Below are positions 1-10,204 of a DNA stretch of 64,000 nt, piece by piece. The position numbers and the translations under genes were made by a program. The stretch covers positions 441,501 through 505,500 of the forward strand of contig NC_090163.1 of the NCBI RefSeq assembly GCF_017916325.1. Reading direction: 5' to 3'. The number at the start of each line of letters is the position of its first letter. Positions within the stretch are counted from its first letter, which is position 1. Source of the DNA: Leishmania martiniquensis (Eukaryota; Euglenozoa; Kinetoplastea; Trypanosomatida; Trypanosomatidae). Below the pieces are notes generated by a model, which saw nothing but the letters and a program-made list of their open reading frames with translations, had not been told where the DNA came from and did no database searches.

Positions 1-2416
1 CCCCACCCCCTCCACACGCACACGCACACATCCGCACCTCTTCTCTCTGTCCGCGCAGAAGAAGGCAGTCGCGCGCGTTCGATGGGGTTTTCCATGTCTG
101 CTGTTGTAGCTGTCCTTGTATTCGAACTTCGCGCTGCGGTCCTGACCTTGGCATTTGGCGTCGTGTTTCCGGCATGGGCTGGGCGCATGGCCGCTTGTGA
201 GTCGGAGTGTGCACTGCTCTCTCTCTCTTCCCCTCCCTCCTCCACCACCGTTATTGGCGTGCCTGTGATGGACCACTCATTCCTTTGGGGGGCTGTTGTC
301 GCCTGCTTGTATGTCTGGATTCGTTTGGGAGGCTTTCGAATTTCCCTCGGCCATGAAGGTGGTGAGTGCACGTGCCTGAGGTGCATGCACAGGCGCTGCC
401 CATCCGCGTCTGCCCTCCCCTTCTTGATGCCCATGCAACATCCAAGGACGACGGTGCACCGCCTCATTCCTTTCCCCTTCTCCTTGTCAACAGCATCGTG
501 TGGCTCGTGCTTACGCCTTTGGTCACGTCCCACTCTCGCTTCTGCGTCGGCTCTCTTTTACTATCGGTCTTGTAGATTTCATTCACGCACCTGTCAGCTG
601 CGCCGACCTCTTTTTTTTTACCGAGCACAAAGCGACATAAATAAATTGAAAAAAGAACAAGAAAGCTGTACAGCGACGCCCTCTCTTTCTTCCTCATGCA
701 CGCGCTCTGTCACTGCGCTGGGGCAAGTGTGTTCCAGGTGTTAATGCAGTTCACCTCTCGTTAGCCGCCTCGTCTCCTCCTCTTCCATTCGCTGAGCAGT
801 CGTTCGCTGCCCTGCCGGACAGTGGTGCCTTCGTGTCGTTGTACGTCACTTTTACTGCATGACTGTACTGCGCGTTTTTGTTCTCTCCCCCTCTCCGCTC
901 CTCACTTGTCCGTCAGGTGATCTGCTCAGGATAGTCGCGCTCTCCTCTCCTCAGGCCACGGACCCCTGCTGCGGCGGTAGTCGGGTCCCTTTCGCTCCGG
1001 CGCCCATTCGGCCTCCCTCGTTGTTATTTCTTTTTAATGTTCACTCCCATCGTTGCGTATGTGTGTATATCTTTGTCGATGTGCTTGTTAACCTGCATTG
1101 TCCTTCCTCTCTCCCGCGCTGACTGCCAGTGTCCGCTATATTCCTCATCCCACCCCAGCGAAGCACAGCCTCTCCTACTCTGCTGACGGAACTGTACGGC
1201 TATGCTCATGTGTTCTGCCTCCCCGCTCCCTCTCTGTCTCTTCCCCCCTTTCCCCCATGCAAGAGGCCTTTCCTGTCGTATATTTTTTCTCACGCCCCTG
1301 CCTTCCCACCCCCTCTTTCGATTAACGGAGTGGCGGGCGCCTACGGTGAGGGTGGAGCGCGTGTGGGACGTGTTTTTTTGGGCGCTGATTCATCACTCCA
1401 CCCCACCCAACGCACGTCAGCTCACCTCTTTTTTTGTTGGCTCGATTAGGTTTCTCTGTGCTGCATCTTTCTTTCCATCAGCCGATGACGCTCTCACGCA
1501 CCTTTGTGACAGATGTGCCTGTGCATCAGTGTCTAAAAGCGTGTCCTGACCGCATAGCCTCTTGCGTTGTCACACGTGATGTATCTCCTCCACGTGCGCG
1601 TGCGTGCCCATGTGTGTGGGGTGCTGCCTAGCTTTTTCGCTCAGCCCTCTTGGCATAACAGAAAAAACACCTCCGTGTGCGTGGCATTTCACTGGTCGAC
1701 AGCCCCCCTCAATCTGTGCAGGGGTGCAGTACAGTCCTTCTATGCTGTGCCACTTCGGGCTCGCTTGAGGTGGCGACAAGGCCACTCAGATCTACCGCAC
1801 CCTGACCTGATTGCCTGCTGGTGTGACGGGTTCAAGTCGTCGCGTGGGATGCACCAGGTGGTACCCGGCACGACGGGAGCGAGTATCAGGCGGTCTTTGG
1901 AGCGGGAGGCGGGTGGTGCTTTCTTTTGTTCGGGGAGGGGTGCGGGGCGGAGCGACGGCTGCTCGCAACTGCATGCGTCGGTGCGTGGCTGTAGCGCTTT
2001 GCACCACGCGAGACGCTCCTGTGCAACAGCTCGGGGTGGCGCGGAGGCGAGGTAAAGTCTTCTTCTTCGAAGGTGAAAAAAGGGCACGCGGGGCCAAAAA
2101 AAAAAAGAAGTCCCTCTTCATCACCACGAGAGCGCTGCGCTCATTCTTTCTCCAGTCGCTCACGGGCAATTTTCCACGGCTGCCGAGCTCACTGGTCGAT
2201 CCCGTATCTCGGCTTCTTGCGGGTGGGCAAGCTCCGTTACCTGCGCCTCCTCTTCTGTACCCTGCGGCACTCCTTTCTCTGGATGTCGCTGCGTCATCGG
2301 AGAAGGCCACCTCACGTACGCGCCAAGGGGAAGGCTTTCCTGCGAAGGTCGGCTGGCTCTTTGGCGTTGCTCCCGCGCTCGGTGACATTTTCCATGGCTG
2401 GCGGGGCACTGGTGGC

Positions 2417-2484
2417 GCGGACGCCATCGACAGAGCAGTTAGCCGCGACGCTACGCTGTCTACCCAGCCAACCAACGTCGAGGG
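2417..2484. repeat. Degenerate dispersed repeat, copy A (SIDER-like?)
   Basis: By eye this block aligns with 9348-9420. Shared anchors are GCGGAxGCxATCGA near the start and CTxTCTxxCCAGCCA followed by ACG and GAGG near the end, with a few small indels between. Both copies lie outside genes. Short degenerate retroposons (SIDERs) are common in Leishmania 3' UTRs, so that is the likely class, but I did not recognise the family signature with certainty. Confidence 0.3.
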
Positions 2485-3430
2485 AAAAGGGGAGGTGCGG
2501 TCGTGGTGAACGCCGCGCACGCGAAACGCTGGCACCCCTTTGAGTTGCCAGCGGTGCCGAGCAGCCCCACGCGAAGGCGCGGTATCTCGTATGCATGTGT
2601 GTGTGTGTGTTGAGGGGGAGAGGCTGCGTGCTTGAGACCTTCTGTTTTTGACTGCATTGGTGCTCGCGTGCAATGCACGTGTACATCAGCCACACCTGCG
2701 TCGTTCTTTCGACAGGCCCCGCCCCGAGCGCCGAGGTCGTCTAATGCCGTTTCGAATAGCCGTAAGCTGTACCTGGGAAAAGACTGGGCTCACAACTGCA
2801 CTCGCGTCGGAGTTTCGCCTTCGCCAAGTAGCAGGTGGTGCGGCACAGCATACCGGGCCATCTGTGGGAGAGCTTCGATGCGCACTCGGAGCCGACTTGG
2901 GTGATAGAGAGCGGTGTGTTGCCGGAGATGGCGAATCGCCAGTATACAAATTTCGGAAGATAAAAGTCGAGGTGACCGCCGTGAAACGCGAACACACACT
3001 GTGGCTGAAAGTACGCGAACTGCTGCATTCTCCCTCTCGAGCCCCTCCGGCGTGCTGCCCTCACGGCGCCGCTCTCTTCATCGCCCTCTCCCACTCTTCC
3101 CCGACATAGCCTAGGCGAGGGTACGCTGTTTTGCGCTCTCTATTGTACGCAGGGGACCGCCAGCAAGAGACCCCTTCTCCCCCACCCCTCGCGACACCTC
3201 TCTGTGAACGTGTATCAATGATGTCGAGCGGTGGGCACGTGGGTGGGTGGTGGTGTGCAGCGTAGCTCATTGACCTCCCCCTCTCTGTACGCTCTCCCTT
3301 TCCTTTTCGTGGTGCCTACCAGGCGATCCGTGGCGGGCAGGTGGGTGCATCGATCGCTCCTCTCGTGTCGTTTCTGTCTTGCCTCCCCACCTCTGAAAAG
3401 TGAGAAATGCGTCAGCGCCCCTCACCGCTT

Positions 3431-3466
3431 CCTCTCTGTCTCTCTCCCCCGCCTTTTTCCTCTCAG
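3431..3466 (+). promoter_or_regulatory. Trans-splice acceptor for the V-ATPase gene
   Basis: A dense C/T tract ends in TCTCAG, with the AG at 3465-3466. It is the strongest pyrimidine tract upstream of the V-ATPase start and would give a 5' UTR of about 290 bases. A second, closer AG at 3732-3733 follows a weaker tract and is an alternative. Confidence 0.45.
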
Positions 3467-3753
3467 CCAACTCCTCGACCTTCTCTTCCCTCTCGCCTTT
3501 GTTCACGTCTGGCCCTTGTCTTGCGCCGACGAGCTGTCTCACCTGTTGCGGTGGACGTGTTCGTCGTTTCTTCTTGGTCAATTACGTTCCATTCTGTAGG
3601 TTAGGCGCACGGTCAACGAAAGGGGTTGCGCATCGCTCCTGAAGGACTTCGTAAGGTTGGATCTCGCGCGCGCTTTCGACACAGCGTATTGCCCGCCATC
3701 GCCGTTGTTGTCAGCCGCTCTCTTTCCGCTCAGGACACGTACATACGCTTCCA

Positions 3754-4359
3754 ATGCCTGTATCTCGCACAAAGATCGTCAGCGCCGGCTGCCTGCTGAC
3801 AGTCGCTGTAGGGGCCATTTCCCAGGGCGTCGATCCGGCTCACGTGGATGCATGTATGGCCGTCATGTACCCGCAGAGTGCCGGCTTCTTCGGCGCCATG
3901 GGTGCGGCAGTCGCCCTCGTCTTTGCCAACATGGGATCTGCCTACGGTGCGGCAAAATCCGGCGTCGGCGTTGCCTACCTCGGCCTCACGGCCCCTGAGA
4001 AGATTATGCGCGGCATTGTGCCGGTCGTCATGGCTGGTATCTTGGGCATCTACGGCCTCATCATTGCCGTTATAATCAACAACAACATCCACACAGACGA
4101 CTCGAGCTACTCTTCCTACGCGGGCTACCTACACCTCGGCGCCGGTCTCGCGGCCGGTCTCGCAGCCCTCGGCGCGGGCCTCTCCATCGGCGTCGTCGGG
4201 GACACCGCTGCTCGCGCCTATGGCAAGCAGGATCAGATCTTTGTGGCGATGGTGCTAATGCTCATTTTCTCGGAGGCGTTGGGCCTGTATGGGCTCATCA
4301 TCGCGCTCCTGATGAACAATCAGGCGAACCGCTACACGGATCTCTGCAGTGTTGCTTAG
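3754..4359 (+). CDS. V-type H+-ATPase proteolipid subunit c
   Basis: This 201-residue membrane protein is the proton-carrying ring subunit of the vacuolar ATPase, which acidifies acidocalcisomes, lysosome-like vesicles and other endomembranes. Four hydrophobic helices are visible at about 43-65, 86-110, 123-148 and 161-187, in the duplicated two-hairpin plan of the family. The helix-4 motif IFSEALGLYG carries the proton-binding carboxylate, Glu174. Glycine- and alanine-rich helix packing (GAGLAAGLAALGAGLS) is typical. Most subunits c are near 155-165 residues. This one has about 40 extra N-terminal residues with a hydrophobic stretch at 9-22, which may act as a signal or signal-anchor segment. 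The start is the first in-frame ATG; Met35 or Met38 would give a family-sized protein. Assignment to subunit c rather than c'' is likely but not certain. Confidence 0.95.
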   Translation: MPVSRTKIVSAGCLLTVAVGAISQGVDPAHVDACMAVMYPQSAGFFGAMGAAVALVFANMGSAYGAAKSGVGVAYLGLTAPEKIMRGIVPVVMAGILGIYGLIIAVIINNNIHTDDSSYSSYAGYLHLGAGLAAGLAALGAGLSIGVVGDTAARAYGKQDQIFVAMVLMLIFSEALGLYGLIIALLMNNQANRYTDLCSVA

Positions 4360-6263
4360 GGAGAGGGAGGAGACTACTCCCCACGCGCTGGGTGTTTTCT
4401 TTTTGTGTGCGCATGTGTATGTGTGCAAATGTGGCCTGAGTGAGGCTGCAGAACTGCCGTCGCCGCGAGTGCGCGGAGGTCGCTCTTTGGAAGCACGTAC
4501 GAGTAGCCAGGCAGCAGCTTGCTGGACTGTGATGAGGGCAGACTTGTGCTTCTGGAGCCTGCTGCGATGCAATGGGGGTGTATAGAACGTACCTTTCTTT
4601 CTCGCTAAGCATTCTTTTGCTGCTGCGCCGTTGTGTGTACTCGCACATTGAACCCGTCCACAAGGCTTGCAACGAGTGGGCAAAGCCTCGGGGTTCTGAG
4701 CTGAGGTCGCGCTGATCTTGAACGCTCTTCCCCTACAACCACACATCTCGCCACCGCTGACAGTCCTCTCTGTTTTGGGGACACTCGCCTCGGTGGTCGT
4801 CGGTGAATTCGGTCATTAGTGCTCGCTGCAGTGTGGACCGCCTCGTCCTGTGGTTCGTTAGCGGGTACCAGTCACCGTTCCTCATCTCATCAGTGTACAG
4901 GGCAGCCCTTCTCGGCCACCCGCGCGCACGTGTGCAGAGTAGTCGGCGGGCATCCCCGACGCTGAGTTGCACGTTGATTCCTTGAATTTATTTTTCGCTA
5001 TCCACGACAGCACGCTCTGTGTCTGCATGCTGGCTAATGCTGGCGGAAGAGAGCTCAAGTGAAGCGGGGCGCGGACGAATCTGTTTTTCTTTTTGTTCGT
5101 GCGTATGCCTTTGTGTTTGCTGTCGTTTGCCGATGAAGGGATAGTGAGAGTGGTTGTGGGAGGCTCTCCTGTCATGTTCTTTTAGGCTGTGGGGACGCAG
5201 AGGGCGACAGTGGACAGAGAGGCCCCCACAGCTATGGTTACCTTCTTTTGTGTTGCTGTTGATCGCGAGGAGTAGCATGCCGCCCTGTGGCGGCCGGGCG
5301 GACACCTGACATCGAAGGAAACGAGGAAAACAAGGGGAGCATGCGAGCGTCTCGTACGTTGCAGTCTGCCTGAAAGGCGAGGCACATAGGCAGTCCCTGC
5401 TGCAAGCGGCCCACCGACACCGATCCCGCTGCATCTACTGTCGAACATCTTCCTCTAAAGCAGTAGCCAGCGCATGCAACTTGCTGCTGGTCCTCTTCTC
5501 TCGCAGCAGGGCTGCTATGCCTCGCAGGATGTTGAGGTGCTTACAGCGAAGCTGCACGTCAAGCAGCTTGCAGGGGAGGGGGGCCCTCTCCACCCTCTCC
5601 CGCTGGAAACTGTGTAGGAATCGGGCACGCTGCTCGTGCGCATGCGACGCGGCCGCCGCTCGTCCTTCCTCTCGCAAGCTTTCTTTTCTATCCCTCTCCT
5701 CCACTCCTTTGCTGCCTTGTACTTGTCTGGGCACATGTGTGTGCCGTCTGTCGCCTGGCCCGCATACACGCATACCCAACGGCGTGAACACCGCACATGC
5801 GCCCCTTATCCGGAGCGTCACCAGAGCCTTTTGGACACTTACGCCTTGGCATTTGTGTGCCCTGAGTCGGCGGGGTGAAGAGAGACAGCACCGCTGCGAC
5901 AGCGGTCACTGCGGTGGGCCCATTTACCTATGAGGTAACGTTCGGCTTGGCAGGGGGCCTCTATTGCTCGCTCCTTCCATCCCTTCCTGCGTAACGCCTC
6001 TCACATTTCTCCTCCCCCCTCCCCCTTTCGTTTGCTGCCTGGCCACTTTCGCTGGCATTCCGCCGGAATACGCACACACACACACACACACACTCAGAGA
6101 GAGAGAGGGAGCGGCGACCGCACCGTCTCTTTTTTGTTGACGGTTCCGCTGTCATTTCATCGTTTGCTCGGCTTTGGCTTCGTTTTGGCCGTTTATTTTT
6201 TTCTTCGTTTTTTTTGTTTCTACTCTATACGCCGTTGCTGCGTGCTTGTGTTTCGGCGGCTGT
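4360..6263. other. Spacer between the V-ATPase and LRR genes
   Basis: No coding frame found. It includes pyrimidine-rich stretches near 5680-5710 and 6001-6032, a CA run at 6073-6093 and a T-rich tract at 6181-6231 directly before the next gene. It should hold the V-ATPase 3' UTR, a poly(A) site and the next splice acceptor. Confidence 0.55.
6073..6093. repeat. (CA)n microsatellite
   Basis: About ten CA units, followed at once by CTCAGAGAGAG. The AG at 6096-6097 is the likely splice acceptor for the downstream LRR gene. Confidence 0.85.
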
Positions 6264-9200
6264 ATGGTGCTGTGCCGCCCTGCTCTTATTGGCGTTTGTG
6301 CTGATACGCGGGCCTCATCTCTCCCGACTTGCTTCGGGTCTATGGGAGCCGTCCTGGGAGGCACCATCGGACACCTCACCGGTGAACGTCACTGGGACCT
6401 GGATGACCTCCCCCCACTTCCCCATCTGGCACCGCCTCCCGGCGGTTGTGATGCAGAGGAGCAGTCAGCACTATCCTACGCGAGCGCCTGCCTCCACGCG
6501 GTGGGCGCAGGGGGCTGGAGCGAAGGCAAATCGATTGAGTGGCGCATTCCTGAGCACGTGAGCCTCGCAGGCGCCTGTGGTCGTGAAGCCGACGCTGTAG
6601 CGGACGTGCTGGTGAGGCTACTCGCAGTGCTGTCCCCGCATCGGCTGGTCTCTTTTTCCGTCGAAGGGCACAACGAGGTGAGTGCTGCAGATGTGCACGC
6701 ATGGGCATCGAGGTTGGGGCCGAATGTGGTGGCTAGGGTCCCTGCAGCGCCATGGAACAGCATCCATGTCATGAACCTGAGCGACTGCTCCTTAGGTGAC
6801 GCTGGGGTGCAGGCGTTGTTTTCCACTGCTTATCCCGCTGCCACGACGGCCTCTGCAGCGCCGCAAGAAGGCCCGAGTCATGCAGCGTCGACGGCGTACC
6901 GAGCGCTTCTTCCTCATCTCGAATCTCTCATACTCGACGGTGTGGGGTTGACAGACCGCGGCGCAGTCTGGGTTGCCAACTACTTGAACAATGTGGCACG
7001 CTACATGGGCAGCTCATGCCTGGACGGTGGGCGCGATGACGCGTCTGCTCCTCCCGACAGGCGTTGTGTCTTGCGCTCACTCTCGCTGCAGCGCAACGGA
7101 CTAGGGGCCGTTGGAGTAGTGAAGCTCTTGCGCACCTGTTCTGTGTGTCCGATCTGTCCACCGAACGCCAACACGCACATCATCGGGGAGGTGGATTTTT
7201 CCTGGAACTCGCTAGCGCCGGCGTTGGGTGGCGGTGGCCTTCAGGAGGAGAGCGGCTCGGCTGGCCGCCGGAAGCTTCTTACTGCTCTGGGCGCGGACAT
7301 GGCGCGATCCGCTCCTGAAGGGCAGTGCTCTGCGGCAGCAGCAGCGTCGCCGCATGCTCGCATTCCCATTCTGTTCAGGGGGTGCAGCGCTGGCGAGGCT
7401 GATGTGCGTGCGCTGTTCACCGAAGGTCTTCTCTGTGCCGTACTCGAACGCCTTAGGCAGGCGGTGCACAGGGCGATGCGCCATATGCCGCAATCTCCGG
7501 TGCAGTGCCTCCCTCTACCGTCCGTGGGCACGCAGCTCACTAAGATCGATCTCAGTCACAGTTCTCATCTCGGTGATGCTGGTGTCCGGGAGCTGTTGCG
7601 TGCGTTTCTCTGTCTGGAGGCAACGCGTGATGTATCGTGCAGCGGGTGGCACCAGCTCGCCTCTGCGCACCACACTTTTTTTGTTCTTGAAGAGGTGCTG
7701 TTGCGCGAGGTGGGCTGCACAGATGCAGTCCTGGCATATGTGGTGCGGCTGCTGACCTCGAACCTCGATCAAGCGGTTGCGGGCTCGCGTCAACGCGGAA
7801 GCGCCACAGGCGAGCCTCTCGACCTTGGCACCCTCTTTACAGAGGAGGTGCATCGCGCGCTCTTCAGCGAGGCGCGCCTTCTGGCAGGCGTCCACACAGA
7901 GGAGGCTCAACAGTGCGCCAAGGGTGTCGAGCACGACCATCGAATGTCCGAGACGTACCTTCCATTTCTGAGGTTGCTGGACCTCTCCGGGAATGCGTTC
8001 TCTTCCGCTCCCCTCGTTGGTGCCGTCATGGCTGGTGCAGCTCTACGCGCATCCTACCTACCCTCCTACGCTGCCGACTCGGCGGCGGTGGCGTGCCATG
8101 CCGAGCACAGGCATGATGGCCTCGCGCCGCGTCGGGCAGGCCTGAGTGCAGCTCTCGATGAAGAGGGCTTTGCCTTGGGTTTGGAAGAGTGTGGGCTCAC
8201 GGACACTGTCTTGGCACAGTTTCCGCTGTCCCTGGAGCGGCTACGAGTCGACGTGCCAGAGCGTGAGGCGCCGTCCTTTTTCTCGGACGGCCCTTCTGCC
8301 TCTGTCTCAATGCAGCATGCTGCACAGCCTCGGCCGCGAAGATGCGCCTGGTACCTCGGCGGCAACCATCTAACCCAATCTGCGATCCTCGGCCTGCGCC
8401 ACTTTACAGACGCTCTGGTCCAGGGCGGCACCTCCGTGGGCAGTCCCCTGTCCCCAGTGCACGCCTACGTCGAGCGCAATGCAATCCTGTACCCTGCCAC
8501 TACTGTGAAGGAAAATGAGGAGGACGAGGACGACAGTGCGGCAGCCACTGCGAACGCTGTCACAGCATGCGGGCTCGGCATCGCTGCTCTCGAGGGTGAC
8601 ACCTATGGTAGTGACACCGGTGCACGAGCCGCCTTGGCAAGCGATGCTGATTTTGCTCCCCGCTGCTCGGTCCTCAGCGACTGCTCGAGGCCTCGGGTGA
8701 GTTGGGACCAACTTTCGTTCCTGCCCACCTTCGCGTATGCGGAAGAGGCCCACAATCCTTCTCAATCCTCCATCATGTCTCATCCGCTCAAGCGGGGCCC
8801 CTCGCGGTTCACGGCGAATGCTCCCGTCACCTGTGCGCGCTATTCGGCTCTCAGCAGCGCTTTGGGGGCTGCCGCGCCGGAAACGCGAAGCTTTCACGCC
8901 GGCGTGCATCTCTCGCGGCGCGCCGACGGTGGACCTACCTGTTCTCTGTCATATATGGATGATGCAGCTGAGAAGTTCTCCATCTTGGGCTTCTTTGGGG
9001 AACAGGCGGCTTCATGGTCGTCACCGTTTTTTACCGAGGTACGTGCCACAGATTTCATTGGCGCATTCATTGCCGAGGCGGAGCTGGCGTTCCTGGAGCG
9101 TCACAAGTTTGTGGAGATGAGCCACCAAATAGCAGCTGCAGAGCTGCTTTCGTGTGCTCCTCTTCCACCACTGCCTGACAGCGATGGTGGCCCTCTGTAA
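6264..9200 (+). CDS. Leucine-rich repeat protein (RNase-inhibitor-type)
   Basis: A protein of about 978 residues with scattered leucine-rich repeats of the ribonuclease-inhibitor kind. Recognisable units include MNLSDCSLGDAGVQALF, LESLILDGVGLTDRGAVW, LRSLSLQRNGLGAVGV, IDLSHSSHLGDAGVREL and LRLLDLSGNAFSS. Such repeats form curved solenoids that bind proteins. No catalytic domain is visible, and the last 300 residues are low in repeats and partly acidic (a run of Glu/Asp near residue 755). Function and location are unknown. The frame is open back to a TTG at 6174, but the first real ATG is 6264; a second at 6342 (MGAVLGG) would give 952 residues. There is no AG between the T-rich tract at 6181-6231 and 6347, so the mRNA probably starts upstream at the AG of 6096-6097, which favours 6264. 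Confidence 0.8.
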   Translation: MVLCRPALIGVCADTRASSLPTCFGSMGAVLGGTIGHLTGERHWDLDDLPPLPHLAPPPGGCDAEEQSALSYASACLHAVGAGGWSEGKSIEWRIPEHVSLAGACGREADAVADVLVRLLAVLSPHRLVSFSVEGHNEVSAADVHAWASRLGPNVVARVPAAPWNSIHVMNLSDCSLGDAGVQALFSTAYPAATTASAAPQEGPSHAASTAYRALLPHLESLILDGVGLTDRGAVWVANYLNNVARYMGSSCLDGGRDDASAPPDRRCVLRSLSLQRNGLGAVGVVKLLRTCSVCPICPPNANTHIIGEVDFSWNSLAPALGGGGLQEESGSAGRRKLLTALGADMARSAPEGQCSAAAAASPHARIPILFRGCSAGEADVRALFTEGLLCAVLERLRQAVHRAMRHMPQSPVQCLPLPSVGTQLTKIDLSHSSHLGDAGVRELLRAFLCLEATRDVSCSGWHQLASAHHTFFVLEEVLLREVGCTDAVLAYVVRLLTSNLDQAVAGSRQRGSATGEPLDLGTLFTEEVHRALFSEARLLAGVHTEEAQQCAKGVEHDHRMSETYLPFLRLLDLSGNAFSSAPLVGAVMAGAALRASYLPSYAADSAAVACHAEHRHDGLAPRRAGLSAALDEEGFALGLEECGLTDTVLAQFPLSLERLRVDVPEREAPSFFSDGPSASVSMQHAAQPRPRRCAWYLGGNHLTQSAILGLRHFTDALVQGGTSVGSPLSPVHAYVERNAILYPATTVKENEEDEDDSAAATANAVTACGLGIAALEGDTYGSDTGARAALASDADFAPRCSVLSDCSRPRVSWDQLSFLPTFAYAEEAHNPSQSSIMSHPLKRGPSRFTANAPVTCARYSALSSALGAAAPETRSFHAGVHLSRRADGGPTCSLSYMDDAAEKFSILGFFGEQAASWSSPFFTEVRATDFIGAFIAEAELAFLERHKFVEMSHQIAAAELLSCAPLPPLPDSDGGPL

Positions 9201-9347
9201 CGTGAGCGGCAGCACGTCCGCCTCAGCGAGGAAGGGAGGTGACATGCGCGTACCCTTGCTTGTCTGTGTGCGGGTGCGTTTCTGCAGTGCCACGCCTGCA
9301 CACCTCGGCAGAGACGGAACGGCGCCGACCTGTGCGCGGGCGGCTCG

Positions 9348-9420
9348 GCGGAAGCGATCGAAAGCAGAGAGGGTATCAGCGCGTTTGGCACCCTATCTCT
9401 CCAGCCAGCGACGGATGAGG
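9348..9420. repeat. Degenerate dispersed repeat, copy B (SIDER-like?)
   Basis: This block aligns by eye with 2417-2484, sharing GCGGAxGCxATCGA and CTxTCTxxCCAGCCA. It lies about 150 bases after the stop of the LRR gene, the usual place for SIDER retroposon remnants in Leishmania. The family assignment is inference. Confidence 0.3.
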
Positions 9421-9788
9421 CGAGAAGGCCATTCTTATCGCGCATGCGGAAGGTCCCGCCGCATGCCTTCGCACCCATAGGTGCTGTTCGCTGAGACAAA
9501 CGTCCCACCTGGGCAGCTTCGTATGTACACCAAGAGAGAAGCAGAATCGCGTGGACGTGTTGGCGCTTGTATCCCTCCAGCCGTCGTCTACCTCACTACT
9601 CCCCCGACCTTGTCTGGCGCGCTTTGAGGCACTGCCCGGCGTGTCTGCGCCTGCAAGGTGTCGCATCTGTGGAAGTCAGTGTGGGGACCTTTTTTTCCAG
9701 CATATTTCGGGCTGGCGCTGCAAGCAGAAATCCCACCACGCGGCTTGGCGGTCAGGAAGCTGCGGGCGCCGGTCAACCGATCGCATAG

Positions 9789-9856
9789 CGCACCCTCCCT
9801 CTCTCCCTCCCCCCTCTCTCTGCCTCTTCACTTCTCCTTTTCTTTGCTGCGTGCAG
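9789..9856 (+). promoter_or_regulatory. Trans-splice acceptor for the AN1 gene
   Basis: A nearly pure C/T tract of about 60 bases is followed by GCGTGCAG, the first AG, at 9855-9856. It leaves a 5' UTR of about 50 bases before the ATG at 9908. This is one of the clearest acceptors in the window and fixes the start. Confidence 0.7.
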
Positions 9857-9907
9857 AGCAAACGGCTCCTCGCCCAGTCCTCATCTCTACTCCCTGCGCC
9901 GTCAACG

Positions 9908-10204
9908 ATGAGCGAGCCTTGCGTCTTCAAGGGCTGCTCTAACATGGCCTTGGTGGTGCTACCCAAGTGTGAGTACTGTAATAAGCGCTACTGCACCAGT
10001 CACATGCTGCCTGAGCGGCACGGGTGCGGCGACGCGTGCAAGAACGCGGCGCAGCGGCAAGCCACAGCCGACGCAGCGGCTCAGCGGCAGGCGCGGCGGC
10101 ACCTCGGCAACGAGGACGCAAAGAGGCAGTTGGATAAGAAGTTGGAGGCCAACGAAGCGGCACGCCGCAAGAAGACAAAACTGATCCGAACCCAAAAAAG
10201 CTGA
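9908..10204 (+). CDS. Small AN1-type zinc-finger protein
   Basis: A 98-residue protein whose first 44 residues form an AN1-like zinc finger. The candidate ligands are Cys5, Cys10, Cys21, Cys24, Cys29, His32, His38 and Cys40, in the family order including the typical YCxxH and HxC parts. The rest is a charged Ala/Gln/Arg/Lys-rich helix ending in a basic tail (RRKKTKLIRTQKS). AN1 proteins often act in stress responses and in ubiquitin or proteasome-linked handling of proteins, but this one has no A20 or ubiquitin-like domain, so its role is open. The frame continues upstream to 9551, but that part is spacer: the splice site at 9855-9856 lies inside it and the ATG at 9908 is the first after it. 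Confidence 0.85.
   Translation: MSEPCVFKGCSNMALVVLPKCEYCNKRYCTSHMLPERHGCGDACKNAAQRQATADAAAQRQARRHLGNEDAKRQLDKKLEANEAARRKKTKLIRTQKS

Larger units (their letters stand above)
1..3753. other. Gene-free spacer at the left edge
   Basis: No open frame here looks coding: the longest ones on both strands are rich in Arg, Ser, Pro and Cys, and overlap each other in a GC-rich patch at about 1740-2560. The + strand carries pyrimidine tracts (for example about 206-245, 1220-1260 and 3421-3466), a GT run near 2597-2611, and a degenerate repeat copy at 2417-2484. It probably holds the 3' UTR of a gene left of the window plus the 5' UTR of the V-ATPase gene. Confidence 0.6.
9201..9907. other. Spacer between the LRR and AN1 genes
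   Basis: No coding frame of its own. It contains repeat copy B at 9348-9420 in the presumed 3' UTR of the LRR gene, and a strong C/T tract that feeds the AN1 gene splice site. Confidence 0.55.

Noticed and set aside
82..744. 220-codon + strand frame at the left edge
   Set aside because: Cys/Ser/Leu/Arg-rich translation of C/T-rich spacer, no coding bias, no domain, and overlapped by several equally long frames.
1792..2673. 293-codon minus-strand frame with an overlapping 232-codon + frame
   Set aside because: Both come from a GC-rich patch; the translations are Arg/Ser/Pro-rich with poly-Lys and poly-Phe runs, and the minus strand is opposite to every real gene.
6174..6263. Upstream part of the LRR frame
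   Set aside because: It begins with TTG, not ATG, and translates a T-rich tract into Phe/Leu/Val; taken as 5' UTR.
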